A stretch of DNA of 64,000 nucleotides from JAAXHH01 sp965248395 (GCA_965248395.1 OZ252103.1:3038001-3102000), one strand, 5' to 3'. Positions 26,609 through 36,368 are shown, counted from the stretch's first letter. The notes: generated by a model from the sequence alone, not told the origin. Program-made: numbers and translations.

Positions 26609-27493
26609 ATGAACGAGTTGAATGATTTCCTGACGTATCTGCTCATCGAACGCGGGCTGTCGCCAAACAGTTATGACGCATACCAACGTGACCTGACGTC
26701 CTACCAGGGCCACCTGGACAGGCGGGGGATTTCTTCCTTCTCCGACGCGACCAGGCAGGACATCCAGGGTTTTATCGCATTTCTGCGCCGGCGCGGACTC
26801 GCCCCATCGAGCATTGCGCGGCACGTGTCAGCGGTACGTATATTTCACCGCTTTCTCATCAGCGAAGGACTGGCCACGGTCGATCCGACCGAACACGTCA
26901 GGGTACCCAAACAACCCCGCCGACTGCCGGTCGTCCTGAACCGGCAGGAGGTCACGGCGCTGCTGGAACAGCCAGATCACACGACATCGCTCGGGCTGCG
27001 CGACCGGGCTATCCTCGAATTCATGTACGCCACCGGCCTGCGCGCGTCTGAACTGCTGAATTTTCGACGACCCGACCTGCTTTTTGACGCTGGGCTGGCG
27101 CGCATATTTGGAAAGGGCGGGAAGGAACGCCTCGTGCCTGTGGGCCGACAGGCGATCAACGTGATCCGGAACTACCTGCACAAGGTTCGTCCCAATCTCG
27201 CGTCGCCGGACAGCGGAGAGGTCCTCTTCCTGAACGCCCGGGGCCGCAAGCTGTCCCGCATGGGATTATGGAAGATCATGGGTACTTACGTGGAACTCGC
27301 AGGCCTGGAAAAGAAGGTCAGCCCCCATACGATGCGCCATTCCTTCGCCACCCATCTCCTGGAAGGGGGCGCCGACCTTCGGGCCGTACAGGAAATGCTG
27401 GGACACGTGGACATCGCCACGACGCAGATCTACACCCACGTGGACCGTGAATACCTCAAGGACATGTACACCCGCTACCATCCACGGGGATGA
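26609..27493 (+). CDS. xerD: Tyrosine recombinase XerD
   Basis: A 294-residue site-specific recombinase that, with XerC, resolves chromosome dimers at the dif site during division. The N-terminal SAM-like DNA-binding domain (about 1-95) precedes the catalytic domain with all expected residues: R145 (ATGLRASEL), K172 (GKGGKERLVP), H240 and R243 (SPHTMRHSF), H266 (LGHVDIATT) and the nucleophile Y275 (QIYTHV). Length and motifs are of the XerD type rather than of phage integrases. The gene lies among housekeeping genes (lnt downstream, convergent), not near att-like repeats. Confidence 0.92.
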   Translation: MNELNDFLTYLLIERGLSPNSYDAYQRDLTSYQGHLDRRGISSFSDATRQDIQGFIAFLRRRGLAPSSIARHVSAVRIFHRFLISEGLATVDPTEHVRVPKQPRRLPVVLNRQEVTALLEQPDHTTSLGLRDRAILEFMYATGLRASELLNFRRPDLLFDAGLARIFGKGGKERLVPVGRQAINVIRNYLHKVRPNLASPDSGEVLFLNARGRKLSRMGLWKIMGTYVELAGLEKKVSPHTMRHSFATHLLEGGADLRAVQEMLGHVDIATTQIYTHVDREYLKDMYTRYHPRG

Positions 27494-27576
27494 CCCTGAA
27501 ACACTTCGTGGTGATCATTCCACCCCGGGAAGATATTCGATCCGGTTCTCGAAGTTGGTCAGGCCGTTCAGGCCGT

Positions 27577-29175
27577 TCAGGCCGATGAATTTCTGCGAAG
27601 GATCCCGGTCCTGCTTCCCACCAGGGCCGCCGCGACACCGGCCAACACGCAGCAGAACAGGGCGAACACGTCGCCGTAACGAGTGTAAAAGGTAGGTTCG
27701 CCGCGGTTGGGATGTACGTTAGCCACGGTGGTCGTGGCGACCATCATGGGCGTAGCGCCGTGGACGTCGCCTGCCGCGGTAATGAAACCTGATATGCCGG
27801 TGTTGGCCGCCCGGATAACCGGCGTTCCGTTTTCCACGGCCCGCAGCACCGCCATGGAGAAATGCTGGCTGGGCGCGGATGACGTCCCGAACCAGGCGTC
27901 GTTGGTCATGACCACGAGCACGTTGGCGCCGTTCAAGGGAAACCGGCGGACCAGGTCCGGGAATATGGATTCGTAGCAGATGACCGTGCCGATACGCATA
28001 TCGTATCCGGTGAGCGGCATCACGGTCAGCTCATCCCCGGGTGTAAGCAAACCGATCGCACCGGTCAACCCGTCGAGAAATGAGAACAGGCTCGGCAGCG
28101 GCAGGTATTCGCCGAAAGGCACAAGGTGCATCTTGCTGTAGGAATCCACGATGCCTCGTTCAGGCAGCAACAGGAAGGCACTGTTATAGACCGCCCGTTC
28201 ACCGGAACGATAGCCCAGCGCGCCGGTAAGCAGCGGAACGCCCGCTTCCGTGGTCAACTCATGTACCTGTTCGTTGAATTGCTCGTAGACTGGACTCTCC
28301 AGGTAAAAAGTCATCGCCGTTTCGGGAAATACGATGAATTCGGGGTCCTCGGGCAGTATCGACCGCGTCAGATCCCTGTATACGTCCACCGTCCCCTGGA
28401 GCACTGATTCCGACCACTTCATGCCCTGTTCCATGCTTCCCTGGACCACGGCCACCTTTACCGGGGGAGTCAACCGCTCGAGACCACGCAACTGGGCAAT
28501 CGACCACCAGCCGTAACCAGTCGCACCGATAAGAGAGAAACAGGCCAGCAACATGGCGAACACGGGGGCACGCCAAGCGATTCTTTCCCGCAAGGAGATG
28601 AATACCATGGCCAGCGTCGCGTTCAGCAGCATGACCAGGAAGCTCACGCCGTACACCCCCGTGAATCCAGCGATCTGTATGACAGGGAGGACCTGGTATT
28701 GGGAGTAGCCCAGCAGTTCCCATGGGAACCCGGTAAACAGGTAGGTCTGCGCGTATTCAAGGGCAGTCCACAGGGCGGCGGCAAATACCGGGAACAGGGG
28801 GGACTTCCAGTCGGTTCGGGCCACGAAAATCCCGAACAGGAAGGCGTATAACGCCACTACCAGGGCCACCCCCGCCATGCTGATCAGTCCCAGCGCCGCG
28901 TTCAGTCCCCCGTAGGACATGACAGTTTCCATGATCCAGTACACCTTGCCGACACCTGAAAGGAATCCGAAGACCAGGGAGACCAGACATACGCGAACCA
29001 GGGTACTCGATCGACCCGCGTCGTGCAGGGCAATCATGACCGGCACGAAGGCGATCCAGGCCAGTGGCCACCAGTCGACCTTGGGTATGCTGAGGAAGAT
29101 GAACAGGGCAGAACAGAAGGCGAGACCGGTCCAGGCGACAGGCGATGAGGCGTGGAGGCGTTGCAATAGGGCCAT
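27577..29175 (-). CDS. lnt: Apolipoprotein N-acyltransferase
   Basis: A 532-residue inner-membrane enzyme that adds the third acyl chain to the N-terminal Cys of lipoproteins. The N-terminal part (about 15-225) has several membrane helices. The C-terminal carbon-nitrogen hydrolase domain shows the triad E285 (IVFPETAM), K348 (SYSKMHLVPFGEY) and C400 (GTVICYESIF). PWELLGYSQY near 151 is the family's periplasmic motif. Its presence fits a diderm with lipoproteins, of which at least two are encoded here. The C-terminal tail after about 500 is another membrane segment. Convergent with xerD; the gap carries a short repeat of CAGGCCGTT. Confidence 0.94.
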   Translation of the reverse strand: MALLQRLHASSPVAWTGLAFCSALFIFLSIPKVDWWPLAWIAFVPVMIALHDAGRSSTLVRVCLVSLVFGFLSGVGKVYWIMETVMSYGGLNAALGLISMAGVALVVALYAFLFGIFVARTDWKSPLFPVFAAALWTALEYAQTYLFTGFPWELLGYSQYQVLPVIQIAGFTGVYGVSFLVMLLNATLAMVFISLRERIAWRAPVFAMLLACFSLIGATGYGWWSIAQLRGLERLTPPVKVAVVQGSMEQGMKWSESVLQGTVDVYRDLTRSILPEDPEFIVFPETAMTFYLESPVYEQFNEQVHELTTEAGVPLLTGALGYRSGERAVYNSAFLLLPERGIVDSYSKMHLVPFGEYLPLPSLFSFLDGLTGAIGLLTPGDELTVMPLTGYDMRIGTVICYESIFPDLVRRFPLNGANVLVVMTNDAWFGTSSAPSQHFSMAVLRAVENGTPVIRAANTGISGFITAAGDVHGATPMMVATTTVANVHPNRGEPTFYTRYGDVFALFCCVLAGVAAALVGSRTGILRRNSSA

Positions 29176-29435
29176 TGCGGTCTACTCTCTGGTTTCTTTG
29201 CGTCGGAATGCGTGACTGGAATCAACAGGCATTAAGGCCGCCTGTCAACTTCAAGAAGCGGTTCAGGCCCAATATTCCGGCTTCAAAGGGGTTGACCGCA
29301 ACAGGGGACGGCGTCTACATTCCAGCCGTCGGTCACAGGGATCAGCCAGTAACTGGATCGACATTAAGGTTTCTGCGGGCTGTGCGTTATGGATAGTCTG
29401 CGTTTGGGACGCATGCTTAAAGGGAGTATTCGCGC

Positions 29436-30422
29436 GTGGACCTTTTGCGAACAGCTGTAATAGGCGTTGGACGTCTCGGCGAAGCCCATGCCCGGGTGCT
29501 GGCGGACCTGCCGGGCGTGCATCTCGCCGGCGTGTACGACCTATGCGACAAGCGTGCGGTGGAGGTCGCCCGACGTTACGACACCAAGGCCTACGACAGT
29601 CTGTCCGAACTGGTTGAGGATGCCGCTGCCGTTACCGTGGTCGTGCCCACCACCGCCCACTACGAGGTGGCGTCATACACGCTTTCCCAGGGTCTGCACA
29701 CCTTCGTGGAAAAACCCATCACCGCGACCGTTGAAGAAGCCGACCGGCTGATCGAACTGTCGGAAGCCCGGGGAAGCGTGCTGCAGGTGGGGCATATCGA
29801 ACGATTCAACGGCGCCTTCCGGGCCCTGGAAGGATTGACCTTATCCCCCGGATTCATCGAATCGCACCGCCTTGCTTCCTTCGACCCACGCGGCACCGAC
29901 GTGTCCGTCGTCCACGACCTGATGATCCACGACATCGATCTGATCCGGTGCCTGGTCGGGGCTGAACTGGAAAGGGTGGACGCCACGGGGGTCGCCGTGA
30001 TTTCCGACCAGGTGGACATCGCCAACGCGCGCATGTTGTTCGCCGATGGATGCGTGGCAAACGTCACGGCCAGCCGCATATCCCTGAAGAAGATGCGAAA
30101 GATGCGGGTCTTTCAGCGCGATCATTACATTTCGATGGACTTCCTGACGGGTGACAGCGAGATATACCGGCTGATCGACGAACCCGGACCGAGCGGGGTC
30201 CGGGGGTTGAAGATACCCATAAACACCGGCGACGGCCGCACCAGGCACATCCTCCGGCAGAAGACCTCGCCGGACAAGACCGAACCATTGAAAGCCGAAC
30301 TCGCCACCTTCGCAGGGGCTGTGCGGGGTGAGACCCCGCCGCCGGTGACCGGCCGCGACGGTCGGGAAGCCCTTCGCATCTCCCTGGCGGTTGTCGATCA
30401 GATCAACGCCAGTCGCCGGTAG
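29436..30422 (+). CDS. Gfo/Idh/MocA family oxidoreductase (lipid A cluster-like type)
   Basis: A 328-residue NAD(P)-dependent dehydrogenase. GTG start at 29436 with GGGAG upstream. The Rossmann loop is VIGVGRLGEAH (about 8-18) and the cofactor-contact motif VEKPIT is near 93. VVHDLMIHDIDLIRCLVGAE (about 158) is typical of the subgroup found in lipid A gene clusters (relatives of UDP-GlcNAc 3-dehydrogenase GnnA). The C-terminal domain is the usual dimer-forming sheet. Substrate is presumably a nucleotide sugar, but that is inference. It lies upstream of a methyltransferase-like membrane protein. Confidence 0.85.
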   Translation: MDLLRTAVIGVGRLGEAHARVLADLPGVHLAGVYDLCDKRAVEVARRYDTKAYDSLSELVEDAAAVTVVVPTTAHYEVASYTLSQGLHTFVEKPITATVEEADRLIELSEARGSVLQVGHIERFNGAFRALEGLTLSPGFIESHRLASFDPRGTDVSVVHDLMIHDIDLIRCLVGAELERVDATGVAVISDQVDIANARMLFADGCVANVTASRISLKKMRKMRVFQRDHYISMDFLTGDSEIYRLIDEPGPSGVRGLKIPINTGDGRTRHILRQKTSPDKTEPLKAELATFAGAVRGETPPPVTGRDGREALRISLAVVDQINASRR

Positions 30423-30525
30423 ATCCACCATCATCGTCCGGTCTTGTTGCTGTTCAGCTCATTTGACGAAGAACGATACTCATTTATGGAGCACGATTCA
30501 CCGATTTGGAGCACAAATTACCGGA

Positions 30526-31095
30526 ATGGATATACGCGCCTGGATTTTCGCGGCCCGAAGCTACACTCCAATCCCCCTCCTGATCGCCGTGCTGATCATG
30601 GCGGACCCGAATTTGCAGACATTTATAGCCGGCGGGCTGGTGGTAATCATCGGGGAATCAATCCGCCTCTGGGCGGTCGGTTACGCCGGTTCAGCCACTC
30701 GTACCCGGCACGTCGGGGCGCCTTCGCTCATCACCAACGGACCCTACGGCCGGGTACGCAATCCCCTCTACGCGGGCAACTTCATCCTGAGCCTCGGACT
30801 GTGCATCATGGCATGGGCCTGGATGCCGTACATGCTCGGGATCTTCCTGGCGGCCTTTGGGATACAATACGGCCTCATCGTATCCCTGGAGGAAGAAAGC
30901 CTTCGGAAGACCTTCGGTTCAGCGTACGATGCCTACATTGAAAGCGTGCCCCGGTTCGTGCCACGACTCTCCCCCTATGCGGCCGGGGTAACGGTACCCT
31001 ACGATTTCACGGTCGCCCTGCGGAGTGAACGACGGACCTTCCAATCCACCGCCGCTGTTGTGTTAGCCATCGCCGCGCGATGGTACTTAGGCTAG
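30526..31095 (+). CDS. Isoprenylcysteine carboxyl methyltransferase-like (ICMT/PEMT) membrane protein
   Basis: A 189-residue integral membrane protein. The open frame begins earlier, but the ATG at 30526 (MDIRAWIF) starts the domain. It has four to five membrane segments and the family signature GPYGRVRNPLYAGNFILSLG (SAM contact), followed by the late EEESLRKTFGSAYDAYIESV PRFVP-type motif. Such proteins methylate carboxyl or amine groups of membrane-bound substrates with S-adenosylmethionine; in bacteria the substrate is mostly unknown. A fragment of a related gene lies at 49943-50217. Confidence 0.82.
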   Translation: MDIRAWIFAARSYTPIPLLIAVLIMADPNLQTFIAGGLVVIIGESIRLWAVGYAGSATRTRHVGAPSLITNGPYGRVRNPLYAGNFILSLGLCIMAWAWMPYMLGIFLAAFGIQYGLIVSLEEESLRKTFGSAYDAYIESVPRFVPRLSPYAAGVTVPYDFTVALRSERRTFQSTAAVVLAIAARWYLG

Positions 31096-31138
31096 TCCGG
31101 GACTGACTCAGGCCAGTCACGGACTGGCAACTCCTTTT

Positions 31139-31588
31139 TCAACGAATCAGGCGCATGCTGCTCCGACTGTTTCGGACGCCATTCGAACGCGCACAATGTA
31201 ATGGATCGGGACCAGAGCCGGCACTTCCGGACCGACATGACGATGAGGGCGACGGAGGATCGGACGATGAGGTCGGCGGAGGATCGATCGTTTCGTCGGC
31301 GCGATCGGCAGCCGGTCTTTTCCTGGACTGCTTCTGCACGCTGACGCCGGCGGACCCGTGCAGTAGGCTCAGGAGGGCGATGAGCACGATGAGGAGGATA
31401 ACCGGCCACCATGGGATTCTACTTATAATCCGCAACGCGTCCGATCCGGGTTGGAACAACAGTCCGTACAGCAGGATCGGTCCGAGTATGATAAGCAGGG
31501 ACACCCCCACGACGCACACGACCTGCGACCAGGCCGGGTTCCGCTGGAGAAACCGCGATATGCGAGAGATGTTGTCTTTTCTTATCAA
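31139..31588 (-). CDS. Small two-helix membrane protein, unknown
   Basis: A 149-residue protein not matched to a family. It appears real because its TTG start at 31588 is preceded by a full AGGAGGG ribosome site with standard spacing. Two membrane segments (about 22-46, SQVVCVVGVSLLIILGPILL, and about 58-78, WWPVILLIVLIALL) are followed by a basic, Pro/Ser-rich cytoplasmic-like tail. The opposite strand is also open (from 31155) but has no ribosome site or membrane pattern. No operon partner. Confidence 0.55.
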   Translation of the reverse strand: MIRKDNISRISRFLQRNPAWSQVVCVVGVSLLIILGPILLYGLLFQPGSDALRIISRIPWWPVILLIVLIALLSLLHGSAGVSVQKQSRKRPAADRADETIDPPPTSSSDPPSPSSSCRSGSAGSGPDPLHCARSNGVRNSRSSMRLIR

Positions 31589-31786
31589 GAGTCCCTCCTG
31601 TAGAAGCCTGGAGCATTTGTCTACATTCGTTTTCCCACTCTTTCACCCGGGTGGATGCATGTACTCCCCGGTAATGCAAACCAGCACAATCAGCGATGCC
31701 GCGCCCCCTTCCAACGCCCGGATCTCTTAGCATAGCGCCATCCCATCTGGCTGACGTTACAGACTATTTCGGACACGTTGCGGACA

Positions 31787-31807
31787 AACCGGTCGCAAGG
31801 ACCGGTT
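31787..31807 (+). promoter_or_regulatory. Perfect hairpin upstream of hisB promoter
   Basis: AACCGGTC and GACCGGTT pair perfectly around the loop GCAAG. No T-run follows on either strand, so a terminator is unlikely. It sits about 18 bases before the -35 box and could be an operator. Confidence 0.5.
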
Positions 31808-31824
31808 AAGCCACTCATATCCAC

Positions 31825-31853
31825 TTGACAAACCCGGGGCGCCGCTCTACTGT
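31825..31853 (+). promoter_or_regulatory. Sigma70-type promoter of hisB
   Basis: TTGACA (31825-31830), a spacer of exactly 17 bases, then TACTGT (31848-31853). The predicted start of transcription is about 60 bases before the GTG of hisB. Confidence 0.55.
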
Positions 31854-31920
31854 AACAGGTCAAACCTGACGAACACCGCTTGAACAAAACCGGGACTCTT
31901 GCCTTGACGATGAGGATTAC

Positions 31921-32508
31921 GTGCCTCGTACCGCCACGATAACGCGCGAAACCCTGGAAACCCGTATCGATTTGACCCTCAACCTGGATGGCGGAGGCTC
32001 GCTTTCCGGTCAAACGGGCATCGGATTCTACGACCACATGCTGGACAGTTTCGTCAAGCACGCGGGATTCGACCTCGAACTATCCTGCAACGGTGATTTG
32101 CACGTAGATGACCACCACACGGTGGAAGACGTGGGGATCTGCCTGGGCCAGGCCTTCGCCCAGGCAATCGGCGACGGATCCGGCATCACCCGCTTCGGCC
32201 ATGCATACGTGCCCCTGGACGAGGCGCTGGCACGGGCCGTCTTCGACATCAGCGGGCGGGCGCACCTGGAATTCGACGCCGTTTTCTCGCGGTCATCCGT
32301 AGGCGACTTGAGCACGGAGATGGTGCGGGAGTTCTTCGGGGCATTCGTCCACCATGGACGCGTTTCCCTGCACGTCAGCCTGCTCTCGGGGGTAAACGCC
32401 CATCACCAGGTCGAGGCGGTCTTCAAGGCCGCGGCAAGGGCTTTGCGCCAGGCCGTGGGCATGGATGACCGCGTTTCCGGAGTGCCGTCGACCAAGGTTC
32501 GGCTCTAA
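31921..32508 (+). CDS. hisB: Imidazoleglycerol-phosphate dehydratase
   Basis: A 195-residue enzyme for the sixth step of histidine synthesis, removing water from imidazole glycerol phosphate with two manganese ions. GTG start at 31921. Family motifs are all present: GFYDHMLDSFVKHAGFDL, the duplicated metal-binding DDHHTVEDVG and NAHHQVEAVFKAAARALR. Length matches the monofunctional form. It is not in a his operon here; the only other possible his gene nearby is the HisC-like aminotransferase at 35196. Confidence 0.95.
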   Translation: MPRTATITRETLETRIDLTLNLDGGGSLSGQTGIGFYDHMLDSFVKHAGFDLELSCNGDLHVDDHHTVEDVGICLGQAFAQAIGDGSGITRFGHAYVPLDEALARAVFDISGRAHLEFDAVFSRSSVGDLSTEMVREFFGAFVHHGRVSLHVSLLSGVNAHHQVEAVFKAAARALRQAVGMDDRVSGVPSTKVRL

Positions 32509-32557
32509 CAACGAAAACACCTGAACCTGACCCGTTTAGCAACCGAAACGGACAGCC

Positions 32558-33601
32558 ATGCACATCGGCGAACTGGACACCCCGGCCTACGTGGCCGACC
32601 TGGACGTGATGGAACGGAACATCGCGTCCATGGCGGAACATTGCCGGAACCTCGACATCTCTTTACGGTGCCATACGAAGAGCCACAAGATACCGGAAAT
32701 CGCCCACCGCCAGGTAAGGGCCGGCGCAATAGGCATTTGCTGCCAGAAACTGGGCGAGGCGGAGGTCATGGCCGCCGCCGGCATCGAGAACATCCTGATT
32801 CCCTACAACATCGTGGGGCCCCGCAAGGTGGAACGCCTGACCCGCGTCTCCAGGCGGACCGAGATCACCGTGGCCGTCGATGACGAAATCACGGCCCATG
32901 CCATATCGGACCGCGCCCTGCACGACGGTTGCCGGGTCAACGTGATCATCGAGCTGGACACGGGCACAAAACGTTGCGGCGTGCAGTCGCCCGAAGCGGC
33001 GGCGATCCTGGCCGAACGCATCATGGACCTGCGCGGCCTCGTATTCAAAGGCATCATGGTTTTTCCCAGCCATCCCGAAGCGAAGGAATTCGTCAACGAA
33101 ACCGCGGAGCGGATCTCGCGGAAGGGCATTCCTCTCGAGATCATCAGCGGGGGCGGCACCGGCGGCGAGGAGAACTCGAAGGCCATGGGCTGCACCGAGA
33201 CCCGCAGCGGCTCCTACATCTGGGAGGGGATGAGCCGCATCGGGAATTCCGGCATGCTCAGCGCTGAACGCTGCGCCTGCCGAATGATCGTGACCGTGGT
33301 GAGCGCCCCGACGCCGGACCGCATCATCATCGACGGCGGGATGAAGACCTTCACCAGCTATCCTCCCACGCCCTATGGCCACATCATCGAGCATCCCGAT
33401 GCACAGATTTACGCCATGTCCGTGGAACACGGCCACGTGGACGTATCCCGCTGCGCGCACCGCTTCAAGGTCGGCGAGCGCCTGTCGGTGATCCCCCTTC
33501 ACCAGGAAATGACCCTCAACCTGCACGATGAACTCAACGGCGTCCGGGGCGGCCAGGTGGAAGTGATCTGGCCGGTCGCCGGGCGGGGCAGAGTGAAATA
33601 A
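32558..33601 (+). CDS. D-threonine aldolase-like PLP enzyme (alanine racemase fold)
   Basis: A 347-residue fold-type III PLP enzyme of the D-threonine aldolase / D-serine dehydratase group. The PLP lysine is expected at K41 in RCHTKSHKIP. IELDTGTKRCGV and the Gly-rich IISGGGTGG phosphate loop follow. The C-terminal domain holds VEHGHVDV and IPLHQEMTLNLHDEL. The family's second metal ligand, normally Cys or Asp two residues after the His, is Glu here (H-Q-E), an unusual substitution. It would cleave or dehydrate beta-hydroxy D-amino acids. A neutral amino-acid-type symporter, aminotransferase, amidase and oxidase gene follow in the same direction. Confidence 0.83.
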   Translation: MHIGELDTPAYVADLDVMERNIASMAEHCRNLDISLRCHTKSHKIPEIAHRQVRAGAIGICCQKLGEAEVMAAAGIENILIPYNIVGPRKVERLTRVSRRTEITVAVDDEITAHAISDRALHDGCRVNVIIELDTGTKRCGVQSPEAAAILAERIMDLRGLVFKGIMVFPSHPEAKEFVNETAERISRKGIPLEIISGGGTGGEENSKAMGCTETRSGSYIWEGMSRIGNSGMLSAERCACRMIVTVVSAPTPDRIIIDGGMKTFTSYPPTPYGHIIEHPDAQIYAMSVEHGHVDVSRCAHRFKVGERLSVIPLHQEMTLNLHDELNGVRGGQVEVIWPVAGRGRVK

Positions 33602-33649
33602 CCGTTTTCAGCAGTGATATAACCGCTGTCAGTCTGGAAGGAGTAATAG

Positions 33650-35194
33650 ATGTCCGAGCACAACGGGAGAGAAGTCTGGGCGAGCCGCCTGGGCCTGATC
33701 ATGGCCATGGCCGGCAACGCCATCGGCCTGGGGAATTTCCTGCGATTTCCAGTGCAGGCGGCCGCCAACGGCGGCGGGGCCTTCATGATCCCCTATTTCG
33801 TTGCCTTTCTGGTCGTGGGCATTCCCATGATGTGGGTGGAATGGAGCGTCGGCCGGTTCGGCGGGAAGCACGGACACGGCACCACCCCGGGCATCCTGTA
33901 CCGCCTGTGGAAACATCCGGCGGCAAAGTACATCGGCGTGCTGGGCATCGCCGCTCCGGTCGCCTTCGCCCTGTACTATTCCTACGTGCAGTCATGGACC
34001 CTGGCCTTCAGCTTCTTCTCGCTGACCGGCAAGTATTTCGGCATCAGTACCCAGGCGGAGATGGGCTCGTTCCTGAGCAGCTTCCAGGGCACCACCGAAA
34101 GCGCCCACTTCAGCGGCCTCGCCACCGCCTACATCTTCTTCCTGATCAACCTGGGCATCGTGTTCTGGGTGCTGGTCCGCGGCGTCGTCCGGGGCATCGA
34201 GACCCTGGCCAAGTTCGCCATGCCCATGCTGCTGATCTTCGCCATCATACTGGTAGCCCGGGTGCTGACCCTGGGCACGCCCGACCCGGCCTTCCCGGAT
34301 CGAAGCGTCATGGCCGGTTTCGCCTGGATCTGGAATCCGGATCTCAGTCGCCTTTCTGAAGCCAGTGTCTGGCTTGCGGCGGCCGGACAGATCTTCTTCT
34401 CCCTCGGCATTGGCATCGGCAGCATGCAATGCTACGCGAGTTACGTCCGCGCCAGGCAGGACGTCGCCCTGACCGGCCTGACCACTTCCATGAGCAACGG
34501 CTTCGCCGAGGTCGTGCTGGGCAGTTCCATCGCCATCCCGGTGGCCGTGGCGTTCTTCGGCGTCACCGCCACCGAGGCGATCGCGACCGGGGGTGCCTAC
34601 GACCTTGGATTCCAGTCCATGCCGCTGATCTTCCAGCAACTGCCCCTGGGCCAGTTCATCGGCACGCTGTGGTTCGGCCTGCTGTTCTTCGCCGGCATCA
34701 CTTCGACGGTGGCCCTGACGCAACCGCCCATGGCCTTCCTCCAGGACGAGATGGGATGGCCGCGCAAGAAGGCCGCGATGGTCGTGATCTCTTTTCTGTT
34801 CATCTTCGGCAACTTCATCGTTTTCAACATCGAGCACGGCGTCATCGACGAATTGGATTTCTGGGTCGGGACCCTGGGACTGGTCGTCTTCTCCTTCCTT
34901 GAAATCATCATATTCGCATGGATATTCGGGATGGACAAGGCCTGGGCGGAGATCACCGAAGGCGCGGCAATCCGGATTCCCCGTGTCTTCTACTACATGA
35001 TCAAGTACGTCACGCCCGTCTCGCTGGCGATCCTGCTCGTCGTATGGACCTACCAGGCGGGATTCGACCTGCTCCTGCTGAGGAATGCGGACGCGGCGGA
35101 CATTCCCTACCTGCTGCTGACGCGCGGGATCATCGTAGGCCTGATCCTGATCGGCGTGTTCCTGGTGCGGCGTGTTTCGAAATCGTGGGATTAA
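33650..35194 (+). CDS. Sodium-dependent amino-acid symporter (NSS/SNF family)
   Basis: A 514-residue transporter with about 12 membrane segments. The diagnostic start is MAMAGNAIGLGNFLRFP, the unwound first helix that binds sodium and substrate in LeuT-like proteins. A GGAG site precedes the ATG. The family imports neutral amino acids or related osmolytes. Being immediately after the D-threonine-aldolase-like gene (48 bases) and before the HisC-like aminotransferase (1 base between), it is very likely the uptake system for this catabolic set. Confidence 0.92.
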   Translation: MSEHNGREVWASRLGLIMAMAGNAIGLGNFLRFPVQAAANGGGAFMIPYFVAFLVVGIPMMWVEWSVGRFGGKHGHGTTPGILYRLWKHPAAKYIGVLGIAAPVAFALYYSYVQSWTLAFSFFSLTGKYFGISTQAEMGSFLSSFQGTTESAHFSGLATAYIFFLINLGIVFWVLVRGVVRGIETLAKFAMPMLLIFAIILVARVLTLGTPDPAFPDRSVMAGFAWIWNPDLSRLSEASVWLAAAGQIFFSLGIGIGSMQCYASYVRARQDVALTGLTTSMSNGFAEVVLGSSIAIPVAVAFFGVTATEAIATGGAYDLGFQSMPLIFQQLPLGQFIGTLWFGLLFFAGITSTVALTQPPMAFLQDEMGWPRKKAAMVVISFLFIFGNFIVFNIEHGVIDELDFWVGTLGLVVFSFLEIIIFAWIFGMDKAWAEITEGAAIRIPRVFYYMIKYVTPVSLAILLVVWTYQAGFDLLLLRNADAADIPYLLLTRGIIVGLILIGVFLVRRVSKSWD

Positions 35195-35195
35195 T

Positions 35196-36290
35196 ATGGA
35201 AGAAACCAACATGAACAACGTTAACGAAGACTATCAGAGCATCGGCCTGCCTCCGGGCGTCATCCGCCTGAGCCGGAACGAAAACCCCATCGGGCCTTCC
35301 CCCGCCGTCATCGAAGCCGTGAAGGCGCGATGCGCCCGGATTAACCGCTACGAAGACCCCGATCAGATCGCCCTTTTCCGCAAACTGGCCGAACTCCACG
35401 GCGTGCCGCACGATGAAGAGCTGTCGGTGCCCCATCTTGGGTCGGGCGAGGCATGGATCCTCGTGGGCGACGGCTCCGAACATGTTATGCACGCCATGGC
35501 CCGCGCCTTTCTGTCCGCGGGAGACGAAATAATCGAACCCCATCCTTCCTTCGGACTGATGGTCCGGTTCGCGAAGGAAATCGGCGCGCGCGCCGTGCGG
35601 ACGCCGTTGACGCCGGAATACGGTTACGATCTGGACGCCATGGCCGCGGCCATCAACGAACGGACCCGCATGGCCGTCATCACCAACCCCAACAATCCCA
35701 CCGGTACGATCCTGACGCACGAAGCGTTGTCCCGCTTCATCGCGGACGCGCCGGACCGCGTGATCTTCCTGATCGACGAGGCCTACATGGACCTGGTGGA
35801 GGACGACGCCAGCGCCGATGGCGCCAGGCTCGTCAGGGAATACGAGAACGTCCTCATGGTCCGCACCTTTTCTAAGGGTTACGGACTGGCGGGATTTCGT
35901 TTCGGTTACGGCCTGGCCCAGCCCCAGGTGATGAAACGCATCCGCCAGTATCACGGAGGGGCGCCCAGCGCCATGGTTATGACCGCCGCCATCGCCGCCC
36001 TCGGCGATCCGAACCACCTGACGCGCACCCGGGACGCCGCCAACGCCTCCAAGGCAATCTACTACGGGGCTTGCGAAGATCTCGGGCTCGAGTATATCCG
36101 TAGCCAGGCGGCCTATGTCCTGATCAACGTAAGAGACGCCGCCGCCGTTACCGCCGCCCTGGCCGAGCGCGGCATCCTCGTCATAAACGCCGAACCCTCC
36201 TGGGACCTGAAGGGCATGATCCGGGTCTCCTACGGCACCGAGGAGGAGAGCCGGATTTTCACCGATGCCCTGGGGGATATCCTTCGCTGA
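35196..36290 (+). CDS. HisC-like aminotransferase (class I/II, PLP)
   Basis: A 364-residue PLP aminotransferase resembling histidinol-phosphate aminotransferase. The ATG at 35196 is used; an open frame from 35172 overlaps the symporter. Motifs: SRNENPIGPSP (start), GDGSEHVMHAMARAF (cofactor phosphate), ITNPNNPTGT, FLIDEAYMDLVED (Asp to the pyridine N) and the Schiff-base lysine in TFSKGYGLAGFRFGY. Its position between a symporter and an amidase suggests a catabolic or salvage role, though histidine synthesis cannot be ruled out because hisB is 3 kb upstream and no other hisC is visible. Confidence 0.85.
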   Translation: MEETNMNNVNEDYQSIGLPPGVIRLSRNENPIGPSPAVIEAVKARCARINRYEDPDQIALFRKLAELHGVPHDEELSVPHLGSGEAWILVGDGSEHVMHAMARAFLSAGDEIIEPHPSFGLMVRFAKEIGARAVRTPLTPEYGYDLDAMAAAINERTRMAVITNPNNPTGTILTHEALSRFIADAPDRVIFLIDEAYMDLVEDDASADGARLVREYENVLMVRTFSKGYGLAGFRFGYGLAQPQVMKRIRQYHGGAPSAMVMTAAIAALGDPNHLTRTRDAANASKAIYYGACEDLGLEYIRSQAAYVLINVRDAAAVTAALAERGILVINAEPSWDLKGMIRVSYGTEEESRIFTDALGDILR

Positions 36291-36368
36291 AGTGGCGCTG
36301 AAGGCGTGTTTCGATCCTCGCCGATGATGGTTAAATTACAACCTTGAATTCGATCAGAAAGGCGCGCG

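Larger units (their letters stand above)
31589..31920. other. Divergent intergenic region before hisB
   Basis: About 330 bases between the small membrane-protein gene and hisB. It contains a perfect 8-bp-stem hairpin (31787-31807), a standard promoter (31825-31853) and an adjoining CAGGT/ACCTG inverted repeat (31856-31868). Nothing coding was recognised. Confidence 0.55.

Noticed and set aside
25501..26646. 381-codon minus-strand open frame
   Set aside because: Antisense to the UxuA-like gene; no ribosome site or domain.
33992..35218. 408-codon minus-strand open frame
   Set aside because: Antisense to the sodium symporter; very rich in Asp/Gln/Glu/His with no fold.
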